64,000 nt of DNA from Mycolicibacterium porcinum (GCA_002086835.1 MVIG01000019.1:32177-96176); one strand, 5' to 3'. Positions 25,594-34,256 are shown, counted from the stretch's first letter. The notes: generated by a model not told the origin, from the sequence alone. Numbers and translations: made by a program.

Positions 25594-26229
25594 ATGAGTG
25601 AGTACGATTTACACTCGCTCATTCTCTCGTGCGATTTCCGCGTCGACGACGTCGAACAAATGTGGAAATGGATGAAGAAACACCGGTCCGGCCTATTGTC
25701 GATCGGCGCCCATCACGTGGTCCTCTACAAATCAATTTGGGAGCCCGGCCGGGTATTGGTGACGATCGGCATCCGCCACGCCCGATCCATCCGCGACGTA
25801 TTGCGTTCACCAGCGATCTTCGAATGGTTCGATATTTCCGGCGTCGAAGATATTCCACCGATATTCGGCGGCGAAGTGGTCGAGAAAATCGACCTGACCG
25901 AACCGTCGCCGGAAGGGCACGTCGCCGGGGTGATCGTCGGCGCGGTGGCCACCGTCGACGACGTCCCCACCTTGATGCGCAAGGTGCACGACGGGCTCGA
26001 CCGCTTCGAGCAGGGTGGCATCCGCAAGATCTGGGTCTACCAGGCGCTCGACGACGGCCAGGAAGTGATGACCCTGCAGGAGGTCTCCGACGAGATCAGC
26101 GCCCGGCAGTGGATCGACCACCCCGACGCGGCCGCCGAGTGGATGACCACCGCCGGTTTCGGTGCGTACCCCAGCCTGTTCGTGGGCAAGTTGGCCTACA
26201 TCATGAACGTCGACGAGCAGGACGACTGA
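25594..26229 (+). CDS. Uncharacterised protein with two ferredoxin-like (DABB/ABM-type) halves
   Basis: The 211-residue protein has no signal or membrane segment and few cysteines. The two halves, residues 1-95 (SLILSCDFRVDDVEQMWKWM... VLVTIGIRHARSIRDVL) and 100-205 (GVIVGAVATVDDVPTLMRKVHDGLD... EVMTLQEVSDEISARQWI), read as repeated beta-alpha-beta units like dimeric alpha-beta barrels. I recognise no catalytic residue. Its stop overlaps the start of the Bfd-like gene (TGATG), so the proteins are made together. Position next to bfrA and an IdeR-like box suggests iron or haem handling. AAAGG precedes the ATG. Confidence 0.8.
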   Translation: MSEYDLHSLILSCDFRVDDVEQMWKWMKKHRSGLLSIGAHHVVLYKSIWEPGRVLVTIGIRHARSIRDVLRSPAIFEWFDISGVEDIPPIFGGEVVEKIDLTEPSPEGHVAGVIVGAVATVDDVPTLMRKVHDGLDRFEQGGIRKIWVYQALDDGQEVMTLQEVSDEISARQWIDHPDAAAEWMTTAGFGAYPSLFVGKLAYIMNVDEQDD

Positions 26230-26444
26230 TGTTCGTCTGCCTCTGCACCGGCGCGACCAGTCAGGTCGTCAACGAGATCGTGGAATCCGGGGCCACGACC
26301 TCCAAAGAGGTCGCCGAGGCCTGCGGCGCGGGGGCCGATTGCGGGCGGTGCCGGCGCACGATCCGCGCCATCATCGCCGCCCATCAGGCAGCCGAGGGCC
26401 GCCCGTCGGAGTTCAACGGCTGCCCCTCGCGCATCACGCGCTAA
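26229..26444 (+). CDS. bfd: Bacterioferritin-associated ferredoxin-like [2Fe-2S] protein (Bfd)
   Basis: The 71-residue protein is a BFD-like domain with the four cluster cysteines in the expected pattern: Cys4-x-Cys6, then Cys38-x2-Cys41. In other bacteria Bfd donates electrons to bacterioferritin haem so that stored iron is released. The ATG at 26229 shares its A with the stop of the upstream gene (TGATG), so it is translationally coupled. Its 3' end overlaps the convergent enoyl-CoA hydratase gene by 4 bases. The proximity to bfrA supports the role. Small BFD domains also serve other reductases. Confidence 0.85.
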   Translation: MFVCLCTGATSQVVNEIVESGATTSKEVAEACGAGADCGRCRRTIRAIIAAHQAAEGRPSEFNGCPSRITR

Positions 26445-27196
26445 CGCTTGCGATCGGCGAACTGAGCCAGTGCATCGATGTTGGCCGCCGCGCCGACGAG
26501 CTCGCCGAACAATGCCTTCTCCCGTTCCACGGCTGCCGAGATCTGCTCCCGAATCGGCGCCACCATGGCCTGCTTGACGGCGATCAGGCTCGAAATCGGC
26601 TTGGCCGCCAGGGTTTCGGCGTACCGGCGGGCCTCGGTCAACAGGTCGTCGGGCTCACAGACCTGCCACACCAGGCCCATCTCCCGCGCCTCGGCGGCGC
26701 CCACCCACTCCGAGGACATCAGCAGCCAGGTGGCATTCTGCCTGCCGAGCAGCCGCGGCATCAGGTACGACGAGGCCGCCTCCGGCGCCACCCCCAGGCT
26801 GGTGAACGGACACTTCAACCGCGCCGAGGACGACATGAACGCCAGGTCGGCGAATCCGAGGATGGTGGCGCCGATACCCACGCCGACCCCGTTGACCGCG
26901 CAGATCAACGGCTTCGGGAAATCGGCGAGCACGTCGAGCATCCCGTAGAACCCATGCTCACCCGGGGTGGAATCCGGGTTGCTGATGCGCTCCTGCATCT
27001 CGACGAGGTCATTGCCCGCGCTGAAGGCGCGACCGGCCCCGGTCAGCAGCACCACCGCCACGTCGGGATCCTCGGCCGCGGCGCGCAGGGCAACCGTCGT
27101 CTCGTCATACAGCGCCTCGTTGAACGCGTTGAGCGCGTCCGGGCGGTTGAGGGTCAGCGTGCGAACCCGGTTGTTGTCCTCGATCAGCAGGGTCAT
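26441..27196 (-). CDS. Enoyl-CoA hydratase/isomerase (ECI2-like signature)
   Basis: The 251-residue crotonase-fold protein binds acyl-CoA in the cytosol. The oxyanion-hole segments are GAGRAFSAGNDL near residue 55 and AVNGVGVGIGATI near residue 100. The catalytic region reads FTSLGVAPEAASSYLMPRLLG; its P-E-(A/G)-x-S-S form is typical of delta3,delta2-enoyl-CoA isomerases (ECI2) rather than hydratases with the second catalytic Glu. Isomerase activity on unsaturated fatty or sterol side-chain CoAs is therefore likely. GAGGAG precedes the ATG, and a KstR-type operator lies 43 bases upstream. Confidence 0.85.
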   Translation of the reverse strand: MTLLIEDNNRVRTLTLNRPDALNAFNEALYDETTVALRAAAEDPDVAVVLLTGAGRAFSAGNDLVEMQERISNPDSTPGEHGFYGMLDVLADFPKPLICAVNGVGVGIGATILGFADLAFMSSSARLKCPFTSLGVAPEAASSYLMPRLLGRQNATWLLMSSEWVGAAEAREMGLVWQVCEPDDLLTEARRYAETLAAKPISSLIAVKQAMVAPIREQISAAVEREKALFGELVGAAANIDALAQFADRKR

Positions 27197-27238
27197 CTCT
27201 CACTCCTCGCGTGCACGCCGTGACCGCTGCAGCCTAAC

Positions 27239-27252
27239 TAGAACACGTTTCA
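27239..27252. promoter_or_regulatory. KstR-type operator upstream of the enoyl-CoA hydratase/isomerase
   Basis: TAGAACACGTTTCA fits the KstR consensus TnnAACnnGTTnnA at every fixed position. It is 43-56 bases before the leftward ATG and touches the stop codon of the upstream EthD-like gene. The extended form ACTAGAAC..GTT is shared with the site at 30731. Confidence 0.62.
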
Positions 27253-27978
27253 CTCCGTTGGGGCGGGGGCGGCGAGACCCCCGGCGAAAGGCGTGGCGTA
27301 GACGTAACGGCTGGTCGGCACGGTGTCGATATTGCTGCTCGCGCCGAAGGCGTCCGTGCTGGCCACCATGCGACGCATCCGGTCGGCCAGATCGTCATCG
27401 TCGGAGGCACCGAAGAACGCGTGCAGATCCGACACCGCGCCCTGGCGGAACAACTCCTCCACGATGCCGTCGATCGCCGGGGCATCCTCCGTGAGGGCGC
27501 GGACCACCGTGTTCTGCGTGTAGCCGAACGTGTCCTGAGTTTCGATCGCCACCGAAGTGTGGTCGAGGTGCCAGCGGTGCAGCCAGGTGGCCTCATCCAG
27601 GTCCGCGGGCCTGCGCAGCAGCGCGATGTTGGCCAGCCCGTCGGTCCGCTCCCCCACCGCGGTGACCGGGGCCGGCATCGGAACGGATTCGGTGACCAGA
27701 TATGCCGCGATCGAATCACATTCGGCAGCAAGCACTTCCAAGGCCCGACCGGTCTGATCGCCGTAGTACTGCTGAACCCACAGGCTCACCACCGCGACCA
27801 CCGGCGGGTCCAGCGTCGTCAACGTCATCAACGACTCCCGCACCGCGTCGTCGCGAACATTGACCGCCAGGCCCGGCAGTCCGAGCGCCAGCAGCTCGCC
27901 GGCGACGCGGGTGCGCAGCCGCTCGCACCACTGCTGATCCGAATGCTCCGCGCGCAGCAGAACGATGACTTTCTCCAC
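27250..27978 (-). CDS. EthD-domain-like protein
   Basis: The 242-residue protein starts at GTG 27978 and has two ferredoxin-like halves. The second (about 120-215) holds the EthD-type pattern: LRRPADLDEATWLHRWHLDHTSVAIETQDTFGYTQNTV. EthD-family proteins support cytochrome P450 degradation of ethers or aid polyketide-type reactions, but most actinobacterial members are uncharacterised. It is divergent from the FUSC gene (85 bp) and its 3' end meets the KstR-type box of the enoyl-CoA hydratase. There is no signal peptide. Confidence 0.78.
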   Translation of the reverse strand: MEKVIVLLRAEHSDQQWCERLRTRVAGELLALGLPGLAVNVRDDAVRESLMTLTTLDPPVVAVVSLWVQQYYGDQTGRALEVLAAECDSIAAYLVTESVPMPAPVTAVGERTDGLANIALLRRPADLDEATWLHRWHLDHTSVAIETQDTFGYTQNTVVRALTEDAPAIDGIVEELFRQGAVSDLHAFFGASDDDDLADRMRRMVASTDAFGASSNIDTVPTSRYVYATPFAGGLAAPAPTE

Positions 27979-28063
27979 GGTGGGAGAACCTACCGGCGCA
28001 CCGATCCGCGCCACGCGTGGGTGGTTGCCCCACCGGCAGCCCGCAGCGAGTGAGAATGGTGGA

Positions 28064-30091
28064 GTGCACACGGGTGGACAGGCAGCCGATGCGCTCCGGC
28101 TGAGCACCCCCGACGCCGGAGCGGTGGCCCGCAGTCTGATCGGCGTCCTGGGAGTGACCGCGATCGCCCTGGCGCTGGGTTCCGGTGCGACCGCGATGTG
28201 GACGCTGAGCGGAGGCGTGATCGCCGGCGCGATCGCGCTGCAGCGTAGCCCCGGCGGCCGGGTCCCACTCGTCGTGACCGGCTCCGTGGAACTGGCCATC
28301 GCGGTGCTGCTCGGCACCCTCACCGGATGGCACAGCCCGGTGTTCATCGCCGCGGTGGCGCTGTGGTGCTTCGCCGCAGGCATGCAGTGGTCGCTCGGCG
28401 CCAACGCCGGCCTGGTCGCGTCCGCCGCCAGCGCTCTGCTGGTGCTGGCACCACCGGTCGCCCCGACCGTGGGACAGGCCCTGCTGGCACCCGTCCTGGT
28501 GGTGCTCGCGGGCGTCGTGCAGGCGACGCTCATCGCCGTCTGGCCGCCGCGGCGCTGGCGGGCCCAGCGCGACGGACTCACCCGCGCCTACCGGTCGTTG
28601 GCCACCGACTCCCGCAACGTCGCGGCGAACAGCGCCGCCGACGTCGACGACGCACCGCTGACCTGGCTGCGAGAGGTGTTCGCCGACAGCCAGGTCAGCC
28701 AGCGGCCGCGGGCCTACCACGGCGGGTACCGGTTGCCGGAACGCCTGGCAGGCACCCTCGCGTCGTTGCACGCCAGCGCCGAACGTGACGATCGCGACGA
28801 TGAGACCGGCGAATCCGCGACCGATGCCGGGCTGACGCAACTGCTGACGGCCGCCGCGGTGTTGCTCGACGCGATCGCCGACCACGGCCACACGGCGCGA
28901 CGGGACGCCGAGCATGCCCTGGTGCGCGTCCAAACAGCCGCGGCCGCCGTGACAGGACCCGACGCGGCGCTGGCCCAGCGATTCTGCGAACAACTGCGGG
29001 AGGCTGCGGCCCTTCGGTTCGGCCAGCTGCACCGGCCCGACCTGATCGGCTCACTGGCCTCCGCGCCCGCCGTGGTGCGCTCACATCTGACCTGGACCTC
29101 CCCCATCCTGCGCCACGCCATCCGGCTGTCGGTGACGACGGCCGTGGCAGTGGCCGCGGCCCGATACGGCGGGCTCGAGCACGCCTACTGGATGCCGTTG
29201 ACCGTCGTGGTGGTGCTGCGCCCGGAGACGGCCCACACTTACACCCGCTGCGCCGGGCGCATCGCCGGCCTGTGCGTCGGCATCATCGTCGCCTCGGTCC
29301 TCACGTTCATGTGGCAGCCCGGCCCGGTCAGCTCGGCGGTCTGCGCACTGGTGTTCGTCGGGCTGGCTTACGGTGTCGCACAGTTCGGCTATCTGGCCGT
29401 CGGCGCGACGGTGGGTGCGATCGTGATGTTCGCCGTCGGGGTGAGCGCCTCGGCGCCGTGGTCGGGCAACGCGGACCGACTCTTCGCGGTGCTGATCGGC
29501 GGCGCGCTGGCCGTGATGGCACACGTGGCGCTGCCCGATCACGCGCTGATCCGGTTGCGGCAGCGGGCCGGAGAACTGCTGATGACCGAAATCGACTATG
29601 CCGCGCTGGTGATCAAGGCGTTCGTGCATGAAATCGACCACCCGGCCGAGATCCTATCCGCGGCGTGGCAGCGGGCGTTCCGCGCGCGGGCGGCATTCGA
29701 GGCCGCGTGGGGCGCGACGAGTCTGGACCCGCCGATCCTGCGGCGTTGGTTGCGGTCCTACCGCACCGCGCTGAACTCGGTGACCAGCGCCTGCACCACG
29801 CTGGAGAACAGCCTGCCGACCCATCCGTCGTCGGCACTGCACAGCGAATTCGTCGCCGCGGTGGACGATTACGTGGAGGCGCTGCGCGGTGCACCACCGA
29901 GCCCCGCCGTGCCGTGGAGCCTGGACACCGCCGAACTGTCGGCCGCACTGCGCCGCGTCCACAACGTGGCCTCGACACTGTCTGCCGACAACGGCGCCGC
30001 CCGCATCCTGATCGGCGAGCTGACCACGATCACCCGCAGCCTCGAGGAGATCGCGATCGATCGCGTCGAGCCCGCCGGCGACTCGCGCTAG
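28064..30091 (+). CDS. FUSC/aromatic acid exporter-like inner-membrane protein
   Basis: The 675-residue protein has two blocks of about six hydrophobic helices (about residues 25-170 and 355-495), each followed by a soluble helical region. This is the FUSC (fusaric acid resistance/YccS) layout. The second block contains RYGGLEHAYWMPLTVVVVLRPE and GALLAV...GAR-type family features. It probably exports small aromatic acids or other toxic metabolites. The GTG at 28064 follows GGTGGA; the open frame before it has no hydrophobic character. The FUSC stop and the convergent PaaI stop are 1 base apart. Confidence 0.82.
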   Translation: MHTGGQAADALRLSTPDAGAVARSLIGVLGVTAIALALGSGATAMWTLSGGVIAGAIALQRSPGGRVPLVVTGSVELAIAVLLGTLTGWHSPVFIAAVALWCFAAGMQWSLGANAGLVASAASALLVLAPPVAPTVGQALLAPVLVVLAGVVQATLIAVWPPRRWRAQRDGLTRAYRSLATDSRNVAANSAADVDDAPLTWLREVFADSQVSQRPRAYHGGYRLPERLAGTLASLHASAERDDRDDETGESATDAGLTQLLTAAAVLLDAIADHGHTARRDAEHALVRVQTAAAAVTGPDAALAQRFCEQLREAAALRFGQLHRPDLIGSLASAPAVVRSHLTWTSPILRHAIRLSVTTAVAVAAARYGGLEHAYWMPLTVVVVLRPETAHTYTRCAGRIAGLCVGIIVASVLTFMWQPGPVSSAVCALVFVGLAYGVAQFGYLAVGATVGAIVMFAVGVSASAPWSGNADRLFAVLIGGALAVMAHVALPDHALIRLRQRAGELLMTEIDYAALVIKAFVHEIDHPAEILSAAWQRAFRARAAFEAAWGATSLDPPILRRWLRSYRTALNSVTSACTTLENSLPTHPSSALHSEFVAAVDDYVEALRGAPPSPAVPWSLDTAELSAALRRVHNVASTLSADNGAARILIGELTTITRSLEEIAIDRVEPAGDSR

Positions 30092-30092
30092 C

Positions 30093-30722
30093 TCACCCGC
30101 GCGCCCACTTCGGCAAGATGAAAACGCCCTCGGCCTCGGCGGTGACGCCCTCGGCGTCGGAAACGTGGCCGGAGGCAAAGGCTTTGATTCCATCTGTGCG
30201 CGTGATCCGGCCCTCGGCATGCAGATCGCCCAGCGGGGTTGCCCGCAGATAGCGGATGGTCAGCGTGCCGGTGAACCGCGGGCGGTCCGAATCGCTGGCC
30301 GCCACCTCCCCCAGCACGTGATCGAGCACCATGGCCACCATGCCGCCGTGGACATGGCCGGGCGGACCCTCGTAGGGGGCGCCGAGGTGGAAGTCCGTGT
30401 GGACACCGCCGTCGGAGTCCTTGACCATCACCAGGGGCGGCGCTATCGGGTTACGGATACCGATAGCCGGGTTGCCCCACGGCATCCGGGTCCCGTCCGA
30501 CGTGAACTGGACGCCGAACGGCCCGTCGATCTGGTCGGCCCGCAACCGCGCGGTGGCGTCGTCGATCTGGGCCCGCACGGCGGCCACCTCGCCGGCGTCG
30601 ACCTGCGAGCGGATGCTGGCATCGATCAGGGCCCGCACCGACTCGGCCAGCGGCGCCCACACCGACCGCAACCGCTGCACGTCGGCCGAACTGAGACCCT
30701 CGACATGGGTGTATCCCGGCAT
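30093..30722 (-). CDS. PaaI-family acyl-CoA thioesterase
   Basis: The 209-residue protein has a helical N-terminal part and a hotdog domain from about residue 110. The latter carries the PaaI-type motif GPPGHVHGGMVAMVLDHVLGEVA (HGG with Asp in the next helix), followed by TGTLTIRYLRATPLGD. It should hydrolyse acyl-CoA thioesters in the cytosol. The ATG at 30722 lies 9 bases from a KstR-type operator at 30731-30744, so its control by sterol or lipid intermediates is likely. Its 3' end meets the FUSC gene. Confidence 0.83.
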   Translation of the reverse strand: MPGYTHVEGLSSADVQRLRSVWAPLAESVRALIDASIRSQVDAGEVAAVRAQIDDATARLRADQIDGPFGVQFTSDGTRMPWGNPAIGIRNPIAPPLVMVKDSDGGVHTDFHLGAPYEGPPGHVHGGMVAMVLDHVLGEVAASDSDRPRFTGTLTIRYLRATPLGDLHAEGRITRTDGIKAFASGHVSDAEGVTAEAEGVFILPKWARG

Positions 30723-30730
30723 TGGTGAAC

Positions 30731-30744
30731 TAGAACATGTTCGA
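30731..30744. promoter_or_regulatory. KstR-type operator between the thioesterase and TPR genes
   Basis: TAGAACATGTTCGA fits TnnAACnnGTTnnA at every fixed position and contains the perfect palindrome GAACATGTTC (30733-30742). It overlaps the possible ATG of the rightward TPR gene at 30737 and lies just upstream of the leftward thioesterase start, so one repressor could block both. Confidence 0.62.
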
Positions 30745-32470
30745 CACGCCGGTGTCGAGCCACCCGGGTAGCGTCAGCGTCGTGACGGATCCCGCCCAGA
30801 CCGAACCGTATTACCGGCTCGGGAGCTACCACCGGCCGACGGACACCCCCTCGCCGCCGGCGCAGATCTGGTTCGACCGCGGCATGGTCTGGTCGTATGC
30901 CTTCAACCACGAGGAAGCCGTCCGGTGCTTCGAGCGCGCGCTGCAGCTCGACCCGGATCTCGCGCTGGCCCGCTGGGGTATCGCCTACGCGGTGGGTCCC
31001 AACTACAACAAGGCCTGGGACGCGTTCGACCCTACCGACCTGAGCACGTCGCTGGCCCGGGCCCGGACAGAGCTCGGGCGCGCCACCGTGGGTCGCGCCT
31101 CGGCACTGGAACGCGACCTGATCAGCGCGCTGCACAAGCGATTTCCGACCGACGACCCCGAGGATTCCGAGGCCCTGACCGCGGGGCACGCCGCCTACGC
31201 GGATGCGATGACGGCGCTCGCCGCGGCCCACCCCGACGACATCGACGTGCAGACCCTGGCCGCCGACGCATTGCTGAACGTCACCGCGTGGGCGTTGTGG
31301 GACGGCCGGACCGGTGAGCCCGCCCCAGGGTCGCGGGTGGTGGAGGCCAAGCGGATCCTCGACGCGGCGCTGGCCACCGCAGCCGGACGGCAGCACCCCG
31401 GGGCGCTGCACCTCTACATCCACGCGATGGAGATGTCGACGACGCCGCAGGCGGCACTGCCCGCGGCAGACCTGTTGCGCGGGCTGGTGCCCGATGCGGG
31501 CCATCTGCAACACATGGCCAGCCACATCGACGTGCTGTGCGGCGACTACCGCAACTCAGTGACAGCCAATCTCGCTGCGGTACAAGCGGACAGGAAATTC
31601 GTCGCCCGAGAGGGGGCGCTGAACTTCTATTCGCTCTACCGGGCGCACGACCTGCATTTCGTGGTGTATTCGGCCATGTTCGAGGGCAATTCGCAGATCG
31701 CCCTCGCCGCCGCCGATGAGCTGGCGGCGCAACTGACCCCCGAGGTGCTCTCGGTCTCCTCACCGCCGATGGCGGACTGGCTCGAGGCCTTCGTTCCCCT
31801 GCGGGTGCACGTGCTGGTGCGGTTCGGCCGCTGGGACGACCTCATCGCCGAACCACTGCCCGCCGATCCCGAGCTGTACTGCACCACCACCGCGACCATC
31901 CACTACGGCCGCGGCGTCGCCTACGCGGCCACCGGACGGGTGGAGCAGGCCCGTTCCGAGCGGGACAGGTTCCTCGACGCCTACCGCCGAATCCCCGATA
32001 CCCGGTACCTCTTCAACAACACCAGCCTGGACATCCTGGCCATCGCCGAGCAGATGTTGAACGGTGAAATCGCCTACCGGGAAGGCGATTACGACACAGC
32101 GTTCGCCTACCTGCGCCGGGCCATCGAACTCGACGACGCGCTCCCCTACGACGAACCCTGGGGATGGATGCAGCCCACCCGGCATGCCTACGGCGCGTTG
32201 CTGCTCGAACAGGGCCATGTCGAGGAAGCCGCCCGCGTCTACGCGGCCGATCTGGGCCTCGACCCCACCCTGAGCCGGTCCAGCCACCACCCGAACAATG
32301 TGTGGAGTCTGCACGGCTACCACGAATGTCTTCGTCGGCTGGGCCGCGACGCCGAGGCCGTCATCATCGGGCAGCAGCTCGAGCTGGCCCAGGCGCGCGC
32401 CGATGTCACCGTGCAGGCCTCCTGCGCGTGCCGCCTCGAGGTGGCCACACCATGTTGCGGCCGCGACTGA
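30737..32470 (+). CDS. TPR-repeat protein of unknown function
   Basis: The 577-residue protein has repeated helix-turn-helix units of the tetratricopeptide type: AIWFDRGMVWSYAFNHEEAVRCFERALQLDPDLALARWG near residue 50, with further copies around residues 340 and 455 (YDTAFAYLRRAIELDDALPYDEP). The C terminus is cysteine-rich (ASCACRLEVATPCCGRD), which could bind metal or form disulfides. No enzyme domain is seen. The ATG at 30737 sits inside a KstR-type operator with no Shine-Dalgarno sequence. The GTG at 30782 is an alternative. The following deaminase gene is 36 bases downstream. Confidence 0.8.
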   Translation: MFDTPVSSHPGSVSVVTDPAQTEPYYRLGSYHRPTDTPSPPAQIWFDRGMVWSYAFNHEEAVRCFERALQLDPDLALARWGIAYAVGPNYNKAWDAFDPTDLSTSLARARTELGRATVGRASALERDLISALHKRFPTDDPEDSEALTAGHAAYADAMTALAAAHPDDIDVQTLAADALLNVTAWALWDGRTGEPAPGSRVVEAKRILDAALATAAGRQHPGALHLYIHAMEMSTTPQAALPAADLLRGLVPDAGHLQHMASHIDVLCGDYRNSVTANLAAVQADRKFVAREGALNFYSLYRAHDLHFVVYSAMFEGNSQIALAAADELAAQLTPEVLSVSSPPMADWLEAFVPLRVHVLVRFGRWDDLIAEPLPADPELYCTTTATIHYGRGVAYAATGRVEQARSERDRFLDAYRRIPDTRYLFNNTSLDILAIAEQMLNGEIAYREGDYDTAFAYLRRAIELDDALPYDEPWGWMQPTRHAYGALLLEQGHVEEAARVYAADLGLDPTLSRSSHHPNNVWSLHGYHECLRRLGRDAEAVIIGQQLELAQARADVTVQASCACRLEVATPCCGRD

Positions 32471-32506
32471 GCGGGCCGACCTCGGCGCGGGCGTAAACTC
32501 GCCCCC

Positions 32507-32986
32507 GTGGCCATCAGCGAGAACGACCTCGGTCAGCTGCGCAAATGTGTCGACCTCGCCCGCGAGGCACTCGACGACGGCGACGAACCCTTCGGGTCGC
32601 TACTGGTCGATCACACCGGAACCACCGTGTTCGCCGACCGGAACAGGGTCAAGGACGGCGACGCCACCCAGCATCCCGAATTCGCCATCGCGCGCTGGGC
32701 CGTCGAACACCTGAGCCCGCAGGACCGGGCCCGCGCCACCGTGTACACCTCGGGCGAGCACTGCCCGATGTGCTCCGCCGCGCACGCCTGGGTCGGCCTG
32801 GGCCGCATCGTCTACGCCACCTCCTCGGAGCAGTTGAGCGGCTGGCTGTCCGAGTGGGGCGTGCCGCCCGGTCCGGTGGCGCCGCTGCCCATCACCGCGG
32901 TGGCCCCGGGAATCGACGTGGACGGCCCGGCGCGGGAACTGGCAGAACCCATGAAGGATCTGTACGCGGCGAAGTTTCGTGCCTGA
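32507..32986 (+). CDS. Nucleoside/guanine deaminase-like zinc enzyme
   Basis: The 159-residue protein has the cytidine-deaminase-fold zinc site: HPEF (His and catalytic Glu) in TQHPEFAIARWAVEHL near residue 55, and the two cysteines in GEHCPMCSAAHAW near residue 85. This order fits guanine deaminase (GuaD) and the TadA group. It most likely hydrolyses the amino group of a free base or nucleoside. The start is GTG at 32507. The last 8 bases overlap the start of the GH13 gene, so the two are co-translated. tRNA editing is less likely, because the TadA-specific C terminus is missing. Confidence 0.83.
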   Translation: MAISENDLGQLRKCVDLAREALDDGDEPFGSLLVDHTGTTVFADRNRVKDGDATQHPEFAIARWAVEHLSPQDRARATVYTSGEHCPMCSAAHAWVGLGRIVYATSSEQLSGWLSEWGVPPGPVAPLPITAVAPGIDVDGPARELAEPMKDLYAAKFRA

Positions 32987-34256
32987 GCCGGCCTGGGTCG
33001 CCCACGCCATCTGGTGGCAGATCTATCCACTGGGTTTCGTCGGCGCGTTTCCCGCCGAGGAGCCGCCGGCCCCCGGCGAACACCGCATGCGCCGGATCGT
33101 CGGATGGCTCGACCACGCCGTGCAACTGGGCGCCTCAGGCATCGCCCTCGGCCCGATCTTCGCGTCACGAACCCACGGTTACGACACCACCGACCACTAC
33201 CGGATCGACCCCCGTCTTGGCGATGACGACGACTTCGATCACCTGGTGGCCGAGGCCCGGTCGCGCGGGCTGCGGATTCTGCTCGACGGCGTGTTCAACC
33301 ATGTGGGCACCGATTTCGCCCGGTACCGCGAGGGGGATGCCTCATGGTTTCATCAGCGGGCCAATGGTTTCAGCACCTTCGAAGGGCACGACGAGCTGAT
33401 CACGCTCAACCACGCCAACCCGGAGGTGGTGGCCTACACGGCCGACGTGATGACGCACTGGTTGCGCCGCGGCGCAGACGGCTGGCGCCTCGATGCCGCC
33501 TATGCGGTGCCCGACCGGTTCTGGGCCGAGGTCCTGCCGTCGGTACGCCGCGAATTCCCCGACGCCTGGTTCCTCGGCGAGGTGATCCACGGCGACTACT
33601 CCGCGACCGTCCGTGCCGCCACCTTCGACTCGGTGACGCAGTACGAGCTGTGGAAGGCCATCTGGAGCAGCCTCAACGACGGCAACTTCCACGAACTCGA
33701 CTGGGCGCTCAAGCGGCACAACGAATTCCTCGAAACGTTCGTGCCGCTGACCTTCGTGGGGAACCACGACGTGACCCGGATCGCCAGCCGGCTGCAGAAT
33801 TCCGCGCACCTCGAACATGCGCTGGTGCTGCTGCTGACCACCGGGGGAACTCCGAGCATCTATGCCGGCGACGAGTCCGGGTACCGCGGCGTCAAAGAAG
33901 ATCGCCGCGGCGGCGACGATGCGGTACGACCGGAATTCACGACTGCACCAGAGGATTCCGACGCGCTACGGCTGCACCAATATCTGATCGGACTGCGCCG
34001 CAGGCATCCGTGGCTGCACACCGCGACGACGACGCCGGTGTTGCTGACCAACACGCAGTACGTCTACCGGACCGGCTCGGGCCCAGAATCCCTGATCGTG
34101 GCGCTCAACATCGACGAAGCGCCGCTGCCGCTGTCGCTGTCCGAGCTCGGGGTGGGACCGGGACGGGTGATCGCCGGCGCGGGCGCGCCACCGCAGGTGG
34201 ATGTCAGCCACACCGAGGTTCCCCCACACGGATGGCTGATCATCCAGCCGCACTGA
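32979..34256 (+). CDS. GH13 alpha-amylase-family glycoside hydrolase
   Basis: The 425-residue TIM-barrel enzyme carries the GH13 conserved regions in order: DGVFNHVG near residue 107, GWRLDAAYAV with nucleophile Asp near residue 168, FLGEVIH with the acid Glu near residue 197, and FVGNHDVTR near residue 260. It lacks a long N-terminal domain, and has only a short C-terminal sheet. It could act on alpha-glucans, trehalose-type or maltosyl substrates in the cytosol. The start is GTG at 32979, inside the deaminase gene. The link between a deaminase and an amylase is puzzling. The stop overlaps the convergent DUF1810 gene by 17 bases. Confidence 0.88.
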   Translation: MPEPAWVAHAIWWQIYPLGFVGAFPAEEPPAPGEHRMRRIVGWLDHAVQLGASGIALGPIFASRTHGYDTTDHYRIDPRLGDDDDFDHLVAEARSRGLRILLDGVFNHVGTDFARYREGDASWFHQRANGFSTFEGHDELITLNHANPEVVAYTADVMTHWLRRGADGWRLDAAYAVPDRFWAEVLPSVRREFPDAWFLGEVIHGDYSATVRAATFDSVTQYELWKAIWSSLNDGNFHELDWALKRHNEFLETFVPLTFVGNHDVTRIASRLQNSAHLEHALVLLLTTGGTPSIYAGDESGYRGVKEDRRGGDDAVRPEFTTAPEDSDALRLHQYLIGLRRRHPWLHTATTTPVLLTNTQYVYRTGSGPESLIVALNIDEAPLPLSLSELGVGPGRVIAGAGAPPQVDVSHTEVPPHGWLIIQPH

